From assembly GCA_039026955.1 (NCBI GenBank), contig JBCCLH010000021.1, forward strand, positions 34,218 through 98,217: a stretch of 64,000 nucleotides of DNA. Direction: 5' to 3'. Position numbers and translations under genes: made by a program. The DNA comes from Kordia sp039026955 (GTDB lineage Bacteria; Bacteroidota; Bacteroidia; Flavobacteriales; Flavobacteriaceae). Positions 44,571-52,688 of the stretch are shown here, piece by piece. Numbering within the stretch: the stretch's first letter is position 1; each line of letters begins with the position of its first letter. The notes under the pieces were generated by a model. It had not been told where the DNA came from, made no database searches, and saw nothing but the letters and a program-made list of their open reading frames with translations.

Positions 44571-45005
44571 ATGAATATAGTAAAAAGAAGAAGCGCAGAT
44601 TTTCCATCAATTTTTGACGAATTATTTCAAACAGATTGGTTTGGAGGAACTATAAATCCAACCACTGCCAAAAGAAACATTCCAGCAGTAAACATTAAAG
44701 AAACAGATGAAGATTTTGGTATAGAAGTCGCTGCGCCAGGAAAAACAAAAGAAGATTTTAAACTTTCATTGGATCACAATGTATTAACGATTAGTACAGA
44801 AGACAAGAAAGAAGAAACTAAAAAGGAAGAAAACTATACACGTAAAGAATTTAGTTTTTCAGCGTTTGAGCGTTCTTTCCAATTACCACAATCGGTAAAC
44901 AAAGAAGAAATCAACGCAACATACACAAACGGAATTTTACATGTTACCTTACCGAAACGTGAGGAAGACAAAGTAAAACCAAAGCGTACAATTGAAATTT
45001 CATAA
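44571..45005 (+). CDS. Hsp20 / alpha-crystallin family small heat-shock protein
   Basis: 144 residues. ATP-independent holdase that binds unfolding proteins. Alpha-crystallin domain about 35-130, with the typical A-A-P-G-K-T-K-E-D-F (about 53-62) and the A-x-x-x-N-G-I-L motif (T-Y-T-N-G-I-L-H-V-T-L-P). The C-terminal I/V-x-I/V anchor appears as I-E-I. Possible sigma-54 control makes it stress- or envelope-responsive. A terminator directly follows. Confidence 0.93.
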   Translation: MNIVKRRSADFPSIFDELFQTDWFGGTINPTTAKRNIPAVNIKETDEDFGIEVAAPGKTKEDFKLSLDHNVLTISTEDKKEETKKEENYTRKEFSFSAFERSFQLPQSVNKEEINATYTNGILHVTLPKREEDKVKPKRTIEIS

Positions 45006-45084
45006 GTAAAAATATAGATGCGCTGTTGAAATCACTTGCGATAGCGCATTGCATAATAATTATTTAGGATTGGTTAGTTAATGG

Positions 45085-45120
45085 AAAAAGGGTTCGTCAA
45101 GCGATTGGCGAGCCTTTTTT
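45085..45120 (+). terminator. Intrinsic terminator after hsp20
   Basis: A 16-base arm pair (45085-45100 with 45105-45120) with wobble pairs, a 4-nt loop and a T-run of six. Confidence 0.7.
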
Positions 45121-45509
45121 ATTGGTTTTGATTTCTTGGCTCATAAATCAATCCGATTACGCCAGATTCATAGGAAGTTGTCGATTTTAATTGGTATTAG
45201 TTTCAAGTCTGTTACAAATTCAATATGATTTTTAGCGATGAAACTTACATCTTCGTTATCTTGTAAATCAGAATTGGTAGTAAAAACATAATTTTTCTTG
45301 TCTTTGTATGGAAAAGGAATGTTCCAACTGAGTACTTTTTCATAGGTTTTGTTACCTTGAATCGTCGTGTCAATGCTGTTATACATTTCATAAAAACCAT
45401 AATCCACGCCTTCCTTATGCGGAATGGCATCGAGCCAATCGACATCTCCGTTCAAACGGGCAATTTTTCCATCTATGCTTACGGCAGTATGAGCAATAAG
45501 TCGTCTCAT
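45119..45509 (-). pseudogene. Broken dihydrofolate reductase/RibD-C-like gene
   Basis: The open frame from ATG 45509 gives 113 residues (M-R-R-L-I-A-H-T-A-V-S-I-D-G-K-I-A...), a normal N-terminus of the ~180-residue RibD-C/DHFR-like family. After V-T-D the central part, normally with a G-G-G-x-L/I-N motif, is missing. A different frame then continues T-T-S-Y-E-S-G-V-I-G-L-I-Y-E to a stop at 45119-45121, which is the usual family C-terminus. So there is an internal deletion plus a one-base frameshift. The remaining product would end L-I-P-I-K-I-D-N-F-L and probably not fold. Confidence 0.6.
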
Positions 45510-45558
45510 ACCATTTTAAAGATACGAAATGAAGATAAGTTATTTTTCTATCCGAAAT

Positions 45559-46425
45559 TTATTCAATCAAAGTAAACTCCAACGTAGTTTCCAAGCTCTT
45601 TTCATTTTTGACATCAGCAAGTTGAAAGGTACAGGTTATTGGATTTTTAAAGTTTTTATTCGTAACGCGAATCGTGCCGTATAACTGTTCTTGTAAGTGT
45701 TCCGCATTGACAAGATTCGGAAATAAATTATCATTTTCATTAATCAACATTCCGTTAGCATCTGTGAGACGAATGGAAGCAAATACGTTTGCATTCCCGT
45801 ATTCATCAACAGTAATCCCATCCAAATCTTCAATTACCAAATAGACAGTTTCATTAAACTGAATCACGTTATCTACAATGGCTTGGTTGCGCTTTCGAGA
45901 GAATAAATACTGTTTGCCATAATTGAGTCCATTTTTTTTAGTTTTAATCAGCGGACTGTTTATGACAGAAAAGGAACGTTTCCAATGATAATACGCATCG
46001 CTATTTTTATCGCTAACGTTTACAGCAACTACATATTCATTGTCAGGCAGCATCGGCTTGGCAAAAATCACGTTGGTACGTAAATTCAAATCGTTTTGAT
46101 GAAATCCTTGTTTTGTCGGGAATAAATTCGGCAAAGCGATTAGTGTATCGCCACTTTTTGTCATCACATGCAAATCCATATCAGGATAAGCAATGCTGTC
46201 TTTCAGCGTAAACCCTTTCATATTGTCATACAGGAAAAAGACGCTTTCATGATAGCTAAATTCTGTACGATTGGTTTTATCGGCATACGTTAGCACTTTA
46301 ATTCCATCGCAGGAAAGTCCTTTGCTGTCTACAGTAACATTTTGAAGATATTCATTAGAAACACCCGTATCGCATGAAATATACAAGCTTATAATTACGA
46401 TCAAAAATACAGACTGAAGCTTCAT
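45559..46425 (-). CDS. Lipoprotein of unknown function
   Basis: 288 residues with lipobox L-Y-I-S-C (Cys19). The body is rich in beta-type segments, with two similar halves containing N-L-F-P (P-N-L-F-P-T and D-N-L-F-P-N) and Val/Asn-rich strands, suggesting two Ig-like or beta-sandwich domains. No family recognised. Its ATG overlaps the stop of the preceding small gene (TAATG), indicating translational coupling in an operon with the DUF1456 gene. Confidence 0.7.
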   Translation of the reverse strand: MKLQSVFLIVIISLYISCDTGVSNEYLQNVTVDSKGLSCDGIKVLTYADKTNRTEFSYHESVFFLYDNMKGFTLKDSIAYPDMDLHVMTKSGDTLIALPNLFPTKQGFHQNDLNLRTNVIFAKPMLPDNEYVVAVNVSDKNSDAYYHWKRSFSVINSPLIKTKKNGLNYGKQYLFSRKRNQAIVDNVIQFNETVYLVIEDLDGITVDEYGNANVFASIRLTDANGMLINENDNLFPNLVNAEHLQEQLYGTIRVTNKNFKNPITCTFQLADVKNEKSLETTLEFTLIE

Positions 46426-46616
46426 TACTTTTTAGTTATAAATTCGAATGATTTCACCTGTTTGTCTGCCTTCCACACTTTTGCGATTCCATAGTTGTTG
46501 ATATGAATCCACTCCAATCGAAGATGCGCTTCATGATTGAAGAGTGAAGGTGCAAATTCACATTGTGAAAATTGCAGTTCAAATGCTGCGTCTGTAAGTT
46601 GGGAATGACTCTTCAT
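46425..46616 (-). CDS. Short protein, possibly a truncated family member
   Basis: 63 residues from ATG 46616, five bases after the DUF1456 stop. The stretch F-N-H-E-A-H-L-R-L-E-W-I-H-I-N-N-Y-G-I recalls the N-terminus of a longer (about 140 residue) Bacteroidota protein, but here the frame ends after Q-V-K-S-F-E-F-I-T-K-K. It may be a truncated but still translated gene: it is embedded with tight spacing and couples to the next gene. Family memory is weak, so this is tentative. Confidence 0.45.
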   Translation of the reverse strand: MKSHSQLTDAAFELQFSQCEFAPSLFNHEAHLRLEWIHINNYGIAKVWKADKQVKSFEFITKK

Positions 46617-46621
46617 GTTAA

Positions 46622-46915
46622 TCACTTTCGCTCTTTCCGCTTCGACGTAGGATGTGAAGCATTCTTAGGTTTGGGTTTGTCTTCCTTTTTCGGCATCGGA
46701 CCGCGCAGGTGAATTACCAAACCATTTAGGAAATTACGCAAAATCTGATCGCCACAATTTTTATACTTTGGATGATCTTCACTACGGAAAAATGCACCCA
46801 ATTCACTTTTGGAGATTCTGAAATCTACCAATTCTAATATTTTTACAATATCGTCATCACGCAGCTTCAACGCCACACGAAGTTTTTTAAAAATGTCGTT
46901 ATTTGTTAATGCCAT
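46622..46915 (-). CDS. DUF1456 (YehS-like) small protein
   Basis: 97 residues. N-D-I-F-K-K-L-R-V-A-L-K-L-R-D-D-D-I (6-23) and C-G-D-Q-I-L-R-N-F-L-N-G-L (about 54-66) match a DUF1456 repeat. Enterobacterial YehS has two repeats (about 155 residues); this has one plus a basic tail rich in Lys/Pro. Function unknown. First gene of an operon with the small coupled ORF and the lipoprotein. A promoter element lies four bases upstream of the ATG, suggesting a leaderless transcript. Confidence 0.8.
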   Translation of the reverse strand: MALTNNDIFKKLRVALKLRDDDIVKILELVDFRISKSELGAFFRSEDHPKYKNCGDQILRNFLNGLVIHLRGPMPKKEDKPKPKNASHPTSKRKERK

Positions 46916-46919
46916 GCAG

Positions 46920-46927
46920 CAAAGATA
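46920..46927 (-). promoter_or_regulatory. -7 element abutting the DUF1456 start codon
   Basis: TATCTTTG on the minus strand with only four bases before the ATG (46915), the same arrangement as at guaA. Confidence 0.55.
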
Positions 46928-47090
46928 GGTTTTTTTTGGGTGTTGGGTTGGTTGGTTGTTTTCGCTTCGCTCTGTTGTCTGTTGTGGATTGGTCGCTGCG
47001 CTCTGTTGTCGGTTGTCTGTTTTCGCTTTGCTCTGTTGTCAGTTTTGGGTTTTGGGTGGGTTTCAATTTGAAATTTTAATTTTCACAATA
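46928..47090. repeat. Low-complexity CTCTGTTGTC / GGTTGTCTG repeat
   Basis: Three or so imperfect units containing TTCGCTTTGCTCTGTTGTC, followed by G/T-rich DNA. The plus-strand frame through it (46956-47189) is not a gene. Confidence 0.55.
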
Positions 47091-47096
47091 AAAAAG

Positions 47097-47875
47097 CGAG
47101 CGCACAAAGTGCAATCTAACAGCAAAGCGATTCAAGACAAAGCACATTTAAAATTTAAAAGCAAAACAATTAAAATTGAAGAAATATAAGTGAGTAAAAT
47201 AGTAAGAACTGCTGTTTGAAAGTAATTCAACATTCAACATTTAACATTAAAAAAAGCACGAAGTGCGATCTAAAAGCGAAGCAGTCCAAAATCTAACAGC
47301 AAAGCGATTCAAGACAAAGTCATTTAAAATTTAAAAGCAAAACAATTAAAATTGAAGAAATATAAGTGAGTAAAATAGTAAGAACTACTGTTTGAAAGTA
47401 ATTTAACATTCAACATTTAACATTAAAAAAAGCACGAAGTGCGATCTAAAAGCGAAGCGGTCCAAAATCTAACAGCAAATCAATTCAAGACAAAGCACAT
47501 TTAAAATTTAAAAGCAAAACAATTAAAATTGAAGAAATCTAAGTGAGTAAAATAGTAAGAACTACTGTTTGAAAGTAATTTAACATTCAACATTTAACAT
47601 TAAAAAAAGCACTAAGTGCGATCTAAAAGCGAAGCGGTCTAAAATCTAACAGCAAAGCGATTCAAGACAAAGTCATTTAAAATTTAAAAGCAAAACAATT
47701 AAAATTGAAGAAATATAAGTGAGTAAAATAGTAAGAACTGCTGTTTGAAAGTAATTTAACATTCAACATTCAACATTTAACATTAAAAAAAGCACGAAGT
47801 ACAATCTAATAGCGAAGCGTTCTAAATTCTAAGAGCGCAGCGATCTAGATTCTAACAGCAAAGCGAGTCTAAAAT
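47097..47875. repeat. Tandem array with a 176-177 bp period
   Basis: The marker GCAAAACAATTAAAATTGAA starts at 47161, 47337, 47514 and 47690, giving steps of 176, 177 and 176 bp. Each unit contains AGTGAGTAAAATAGTAAGAACT, TTTGAAAGTAATTTAACATTCAAC, AAAAAGCACGAAGTGCGATCT and AGCGAAGCGGTC segments. Copies differ by single bases and small indels. There are no spacers, so it is not a CRISPR, and no gene. The frayed last copy runs into GAAGCG/GCAGCG units up to about 47870. Confidence 0.85.
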
Positions 47876-47905
47876 AAAAAAAAGCCTACCAAACGATAGA
47901 CTTTT
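47876..47905 (-). terminator. Terminator of the cold-shock gene
   Basis: On the minus strand a hairpin of AAGTCTATC with GGTAGGCTT (two wobble pairs, 4-nt loop) followed by a run of T, about 30 bp after the stop codon. Confidence 0.6.
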
Positions 47906-47936
47906 ACTCACTAAGAAATAAAATATATATAGAATA

Positions 47937-48128
47937 TTAAATTACTTTCACGTTCACTGCGTTTAAGCCTTTGCGACCTTCTTTCAATTCGAATTCTACT
48001 TCATCTCCTTGACGAACTTCATCGATTAATCCAGAAATGTGTACAAAATGTTCTTTTTTTGAACCTTCCTCAACGATAAAACCAAAACCTTTAGTATCAT
48101 TGAAGAATTTTACTGTTCCTCTACTCAT
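47937..48128 (-). CDS. Cold-shock domain protein (CspA family)
   Basis: 63 residues, the size of CspA-type RNA chaperones. RNP1 is K-G-F-G-F-I (13-18) and RNP2 is H-F-V-H-I (27-31), where most members have V-F-V-H. Binds single-stranded RNA/DNA and melts mRNA structures. Own promoter 33 bp upstream and own terminator. The 176-bp array begins right behind it. Confidence 0.93.
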   Translation of the reverse strand: MSRGTVKFFNDTKGFGFIVEEGSKKEHFVHISGLIDEVRQGDEVEFELKEGRKGLNAVNVKVI

Positions 48129-48160
48129 TGTAATAAATTTAAATAATGTTTTAATTATTG

Positions 48161-48168
48161 CAAAGATA
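48161..48168 (-). promoter_or_regulatory. -7 element of the cold-shock gene
   Basis: TATCTTTG on the minus strand, exact consensus, giving a leader of about 27-30 nt. Confidence 0.65.
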
Positions 48169-48468
48169 CTGCCTTATTGCTCGGTTTTTGTTGAATTGTA
48201 CGATTTTTTTGAAATGGTTACAATTATTTAATATTGAATTGCTTACCTTTTTTTTTCGAAGCCGTTGCTATACCTGCGTTTTTCATACTTTTTGATTTTT
48301 ATAGTGTGATAGCTTTTTTATTTTTTTTAACAGTTATTTGTGATAAATCTTTGAGAATAACACGTGTTTTCCCCTGTTTTTTTAGCTTCCGAGATGGTAC
48401 GTTTTCAAAAAATAACAGATTCTCTTACTTTTATAGTATATTGAATAGAATTCTTAATACTACAAAAA
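48169..48468. other. Gap upstream of the cold-shock and avidin-like genes
   Basis: T-rich and divergent. On the minus strand a 20-residue frame (48224-48286, M-K-N-A-G-I-A-T-A-S-K-K-K-G-K) has an ATG and stop, but no further support; it could be a leader peptide or chance. Nothing else is recognised. Confidence 0.35.
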
Positions 48469-48855
48469 ATGGCATTACCAGAGGTAGGATTGTATATTCC
48501 TGATAATAAAACCATGCGTATCGAAATCACCAGCGCTGATCCCGACACAGGAACGATTCAAGGAACTTATGAAAATGATTATACACCCGAAGGCACCATG
48601 ATTGTGAAAGGGAAAATCGGTGGATATGCCTGGGTGAATAATAATGATGGTGGCGACGGAAGTGCTCCGTTTAGTATTAATTTTACCGTTTCTGAACGAC
48701 CAGAAGGTTTTCCGTATTGTTTGGTCGATTTTTGGAACGGATTCTACTCAAAATCAAATTCCATTGTGATTACAGGAACGCGCTCGTATGTGAAAAATGA
48801 TGGCACCACACAGTCTATTGGTTTGGGAACTTTGGAACTGTATTTGACTACGTAA
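48469..48855 (+). CDS. Avidin-like beta-barrel protein, no signal peptide
   Basis: 128 residues. The order of motifs follows streptavidin: T-I-Q-G-T-Y-E-N (29-36; streptavidin L-T-G-T-Y-E-S), I-V-K-G-K-I (45-50; L-T-G-R-Y), D-G-S-A-P-F-S-I-N-F-T-V (63-74; G-S-G-T-A-L-G-W-T-V), V-D-F-W-N-G-F-Y (86-93; T-T-W-S-G-Q-Y) and I-V-I-T-G-T-R (99-105; I-N-T-Q-W). Then comes N-D-G-T-T-Q...G-T-L-E-L (S-G-T-T-E-A...S-T-L-V). Tyr34 and Trp89 match biotin-pocket residues, but the Trp of the G-W-T-V strand is replaced, so biotin binding is uncertain. It lacks a signal peptide, whereas known avidins are mostly secreted. Assignment by motif reading only. Confidence 0.5.
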   Translation: MALPEVGLYIPDNKTMRIEITSADPDTGTIQGTYENDYTPEGTMIVKGKIGGYAWVNNNDGGDGSAPFSINFTVSERPEGFPYCLVDFWNGFYSKSNSIVITGTRSYVKNDGTTQSIGLGTLELYLTT

Positions 48856-49222
48856 TTGTTATAATGTATCAAATTTGAAAATTTGATAATGTGCTAATGT
48901 GTGTTTCATAGAAAAATCTTGTTTTGATTTTGGCAGATTGCCACGACTTTGTCTCGCAATGACAAATCAAACTTTTTGTAAAGACCATTGACTTTGTCAT
49001 AAAAATCCAATGAAGTTGAGTCCAACAAAAATAATAACTCGTGTATTTGTAATGAAAAAATGATACGGTGAGGTGTATGCGTATAAAAGTCTAGTTTTTG
49101 AAACAATTCAAAATTCAGCATTTAGCATTCAACATTCAACATTCAAAATATGGCAACCACGAACAATAGAATAGCAAAGCTACATAACATTGATCTAGTC
49201 TATGCTGTGAATTAGAATTTCA
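48856..49222. other. Gap with a CGTCATTGCGA-type repeat remnant
   Basis: About 48928-48966 is a reverse-oriented arm of the dispersed repeat (GCAGATTGCCACGAC...TCTCGCAATGAC). About 49105-49150 repeats ATTCAACATTCAAAAT-type sequence also seen near 47220. No gene. Confidence 0.55.
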
Positions 49223-51214
49223 TTACAACTTCTCCTGCAAAAGCTTAATTTCATCACGGTATTTGGCAGCATCCATAAAGTTGAGCTCTTTGGCAGCAGT
49301 TTCCATCGATTTACGTTTTTCACGAATCAATTTTTCAATCTGTGCTTTGGTCAAGTATTCTAAATCTGGTTCTGCGGCTGCTTTGGCTTCTATGGTATCT
49401 TCCCACGCGAGATTTTCATCTTTACTTAAAGCATTGCTGAGTGATTTTTTTAAGCCTTTTGGTGTGATGTTGTGTTCCGCATTGTAAGCAATTTGCTTTT
49501 CTCTACGGTATACCGTTTCATCTATCGTTTTTTGCATGCTATTCGTGATTTTATCTGCATACATAATCGCTTTTCCATTCACATTTCTTGCGGCTCTACC
49601 AACCGTCTGCGTCAACGAGCGATTGCTACGAAGAAATCCTTCTTTATCCGCATCCAAAATAGCAACGAGTGAAACTTCTGGTAAATCCAATCCTTCACGC
49701 AGTAAATTCACACCAATCAAAACATCAAACAAACCTTTTCGTAAATCCTGCATGATTTGTACACGTTCTAACGTATCTACATCACTGTGAATGTAGCGAC
49801 AACGAATTTGAATTCGCGATAAGTATTTCGTCAATTCTTCCGCCATACGTTTGGTTAAAGTCGTTACCAACACACGTTCGTCTTTTTCAACGCGTAACTG
49901 GATTTCTTCCACCAAATCGTCAATCTGATTTAAACTCGGACGGACTTCTATAATCGGATCTAACAATCCTGTTGGGCGAATCACTTGCTCTACATACACA
50001 CCATCAGTTTTGTGCAATTCGTAATCTGCTGGTGTCGCACTCACATAAATCACCTGATTTTGTATCGCTTCAAATTCTTCAAACTTTAACGGACGGTTGT
50101 CCATCGCAGCTGGCAAACGGAAACCGTATTCCACCAAGTTTTCTTTTCTGCTTCTATCGCCGCCATACATCGCATGCACTTGCGAAATGGTTACGTGACT
50201 TTCATCCACTACCATCAAATAATCATCTGGAAAATAATCTAACAGACAGAAAGGACGCGTTCCTGGCGCACGACCGTCCAAATATCTTGAATAGTTCTCA
50301 ATCCCAGAACAGTAGCCCAATTCGCGAATCATTTCCAAGTCAAAATTGGTGCGTTCTTCCAAGCGTTTTGCTTCTAGATGTTTGCCAATTTCCTTAAAAT
50401 AATCTACCTGCTTCACCATATCTTCCTGAATTTGATGAATGGCGTTTTGTAAGACTTCTGGCGAGGTTACAAACATATTTGCAGGATAAATATTCAGTTG
50501 TGTATATTTTTCAAGCACGGTATTTGTGCCTGGATCAAACGATTCTATATCTTCTATTTCATCGCCAAAAAAGTGAATTCGAAACGCAAAATCGGCATAC
50601 CCTGGAAACACATCTACCACATCACCTTTTACACGAAATGAACCATGTAGAAAATCAGCAGTTGTTCGTGAATACAGACTTTGCACCAAACGATGCAATA
50701 ATTTGGTTCGCGAAATCACTTGATCTCGTTCCAATTTGATCACATTTTTCTGAAATTCAATAGGATTTCCAATACCATACAAGCAGGAAACCGAAGCAAT
50801 CACAATCACATCACGGCGACCAGAAAGTAGGGAAGAAGTCGTACTTAAACGCAACTTCTCAATCTCTTCATTGATCGACAAATCCTTTTCGATATACGTT
50901 CCCGAAGTTGGAATGTAGGCTTCTGGCTGATAGTAATCATAGTACGACACAAAATATTCCACTGCATTGTTCGGAAAAAATTGTTTGAACTCAGAGTACA
51001 ATTGCGCCGCCAAGGTTTTGTTGTGTGCCAACACCAAGGTCGGTCGTTCTACTTGTTGAATCACATTGGCAATCGTAAACGTTTTTCCAGATCCCGTCAC
51101 ACCAAGCAAGGTTTGGTATTGTTCGTTGGATTCAATTCCTGTAGCGAGTTGTTCAATAGCTTGTGGTTGATCGCCCGTTGGGTCAAAATCAGATGATACA
51201 ATGTTAAACTTCAT
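49223..51214 (-). CDS. uvrB: UvrABC system protein B
   Basis: 663 residues, standard length. Nucleotide-excision-repair helicase-like subunit that verifies damage and recruits UvrC. Walker A G-V-T-G-S-G-K-T (about 39-46), the beta-hairpin region with Y-Y-D-Y-Y-Q-P-E-A-Y (about 92-101), and helicase motifs including D-E-S-H (V-V-D-E-S-H-V-T) and Q-T-V-G-R-A-A-R-N. A C-terminal UVR domain (A-A-K-E-L-N-F-M-D-A-A-K-Y-R-D-E) binds UvrC. Monocistronic. Confidence 0.97.
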   Translation of the reverse strand: MKFNIVSSDFDPTGDQPQAIEQLATGIESNEQYQTLLGVTGSGKTFTIANVIQQVERPTLVLAHNKTLAAQLYSEFKQFFPNNAVEYFVSYYDYYQPEAYIPTSGTYIEKDLSINEEIEKLRLSTTSSLLSGRRDVIVIASVSCLYGIGNPIEFQKNVIKLERDQVISRTKLLHRLVQSLYSRTTADFLHGSFRVKGDVVDVFPGYADFAFRIHFFGDEIEDIESFDPGTNTVLEKYTQLNIYPANMFVTSPEVLQNAIHQIQEDMVKQVDYFKEIGKHLEAKRLEERTNFDLEMIRELGYCSGIENYSRYLDGRAPGTRPFCLLDYFPDDYLMVVDESHVTISQVHAMYGGDRSRKENLVEYGFRLPAAMDNRPLKFEEFEAIQNQVIYVSATPADYELHKTDGVYVEQVIRPTGLLDPIIEVRPSLNQIDDLVEEIQLRVEKDERVLVTTLTKRMAEELTKYLSRIQIRCRYIHSDVDTLERVQIMQDLRKGLFDVLIGVNLLREGLDLPEVSLVAILDADKEGFLRSNRSLTQTVGRAARNVNGKAIMYADKITNSMQKTIDETVYRREKQIAYNAEHNITPKGLKKSLSNALSKDENLAWEDTIEAKAAAEPDLEYLTKAQIEKLIREKRKSMETAAKELNFMDAAKYRDEIKLLQEKL

Positions 51215-51461
51215 ATGTCGTGTGTGCTTTTTCTTTTTTGGGCGTTCCTCCCAAAGTTCACTTCGGCAAGCTCAGTGTACTTTGGCAGTCGAGCTTTCGG
51301 CAGTCGCTTTTTGCAAAATTTACTTTCTGTAGTATATGTTGAACTTGATTCATTACCAACAGGAATCCACTTTGCAAAAAAGCTTCAACAATTGCCTCAA
51401 TCTCTAACGCAACATCATACAAAAATACGGAAAAGGAGTGAGGTTTTTAACTTCCAAGAAT

Positions 51462-52013
51462 CTATTTTAATTCATAGATACTTAACTCAAAATTATCACC
51501 TTCTGCGGCATAATTTTTAAACAAAGCATACAATTCATCCACGCCGTTTTTATCTAAATCATTTTTGCTAAAAATGACATCTGGTGGAAATCCGAAGCGA
51601 AGCGTATCTTGTATGATGATTTCTTCTTCTTGTGAAAAAGCGAAGATGAAATTGTTGGTGTCGTCTTTGGAAAGATATTTAAAATCGATAGTTACTAAAA
51701 AGGTTTCGTCATTCACAGTATAATTGAAGGTATTGTACAGTGTATCTAATTTTGAAAGTTGTAATGCATTATCTTTTATAATGTCAGCTTTGGTCAAATA
51801 TTCATAAAAAGGACCACGCGTTGTTTCTTCATTCAAATTGGTGGTTGGATTTCGATTTATGTAAGTATCAAGCGCAGCGCCTTGTAAAGAATCTGCTTTA
51901 GAATAATTTCTGTGAAACTCGTAACTATCCAGTTTTTGAAATGTGAAATTTTGCTTCGTATCACAACTAAAAAGTGTCAAACCAAAGAGTATATAACACA
52001 GAAATCTTTTCAT
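51462..52013 (-). CDS. Lipoprotein with a possible calcium-binding loop
   Basis: 183 residues with lipobox L-T-L-F-S-C (Cys17). Mostly helical/beta mixture of unknown family. Near the C-terminus, K-N-D-L-D-K-N-G-V-D-E-L resembles a D-x-D-x-N-G-x-x-D/E EF-hand-like or VCBS loop, which may bind Ca2+. Seven bases downstream of the SnoaL-like gene on the same strand, so probably one transcript. Confidence 0.6.
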   Translation of the reverse strand: MKRFLCYILFGLTLFSCDTKQNFTFQKLDSYEFHRNYSKADSLQGAALDTYINRNPTTNLNEETTRGPFYEYLTKADIIKDNALQLSKLDTLYNTFNYTVNDETFLVTIDFKYLSKDDTNNFIFAFSQEEEIIIQDTLRFGFPPDVIFSKNDLDKNGVDELYALFKNYAAEGDNFELSIYELK

Positions 52014-52019
52014 GACAGG

Positions 52020-52550
52020 CTACTGTTTTTTAGTTTTTTCTGATTGAAGGTATTGCTTCGGAATTTTTACGGTATCGGTTTCAAATGTCCAAAGCAAATT
52101 GGAAATCCACCAACGATTTTTCAAATATACCAATTGATAACTATTGATGCCGCGTACTTCAGTCTTTTCAGAATCGATAGCATAAAAACTTTGAAAAACA
52201 CTCGCAATTCCATTGAATTCGTGGACTACTTTTCCGATCTCAATCTCTGAAAAACCATTTTCATAATAGCTGTCTTTCAGTGATGTAACAAAATCTTCGA
52301 GATTCACCGTTTCCAATGGATATGGATACTCAGGATCATTTGCAAGCACACTGAAGGTTGCATTGGGTAAAAATAATTCTTTTAGTGATTCCGTATCAAT
52401 TGCATTGCCTTTTTCCACCGAAAGTAGCTGTAGCATTTTCGTGATAATTCCGTCAATGGTTTTAACGGCTTCAGCTTGCGGGATGTTTTTGTGTTGCGCT
52501 GAGATCGTGCATGAAAAACTCACAAAAAGTAAAAGTAATAATTGTTTCAT
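52020..52550 (-). CDS. Secreted SnoaL/NTF2-like protein
   Basis: 176 residues with a signal peptide (1-18, T-I-S-A-Q). The body has the NTF2/SnoaL cone-fold pattern: helix with A-V-K-T-I-D-G-I-I, L-K-E-L-F-L-P-N-A-T-F-S, then strands ending in Y-L-K-N-R-W-W-I-S-N-L-L-W. Such proteins are often small ligand-binding or isomerase-like, but no catalytic Asp/His pair could be fixed. Precedes the small lipoprotein gene and is divergent from the AraC gene. Confidence 0.65.
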   Translation of the reverse strand: MKQLLLLLFVSFSCTISAQHKNIPQAEAVKTIDGIITKMLQLLSVEKGNAIDTESLKELFLPNATFSVLANDPEYPYPLETVNLEDFVTSLKDSYYENGFSEIEIGKVVHEFNGIASVFQSFYAIDSEKTEVRGINSYQLVYLKNRWWISNLLWTFETDTVKIPKQYLQSEKTKKQ

Positions 52551-52688
52551 AAGTGTTATTTTGTGGTGAATCGATCTAAAATACTAAAAGTCAGTTTCTC
52601 TAAAGATGGATTTTAATTTTTTGAGATAGATTTAACAAAAAGAGTCATAGTTTTTGAAATGCGTTAATTTTTTTGATATTGCTAAAAA

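Noticed and set aside
46956..47189. 77-residue plus-strand frame
   Set aside because: Runs through low-complexity repeat units and into the tandem array.
47097..47875. CRISPR-like array
   Set aside because: Units of 176-177 bp are contiguous, without short direct repeats alternating with unique spacers, and no cas gene is nearby.
48234..48503. 89-residue plus-strand frame upstream of the avidin-like gene
   Set aside because: Phe/Leu-rich product of T-rich DNA overlapping the next gene; composition typical of chance frames.
51215..51520. 101-residue plus-strand frame near uvrB
   Set aside because: Overlaps the 3' end of the small lipoprotein gene on the other strand and has no signal or domain; it is a shadow.
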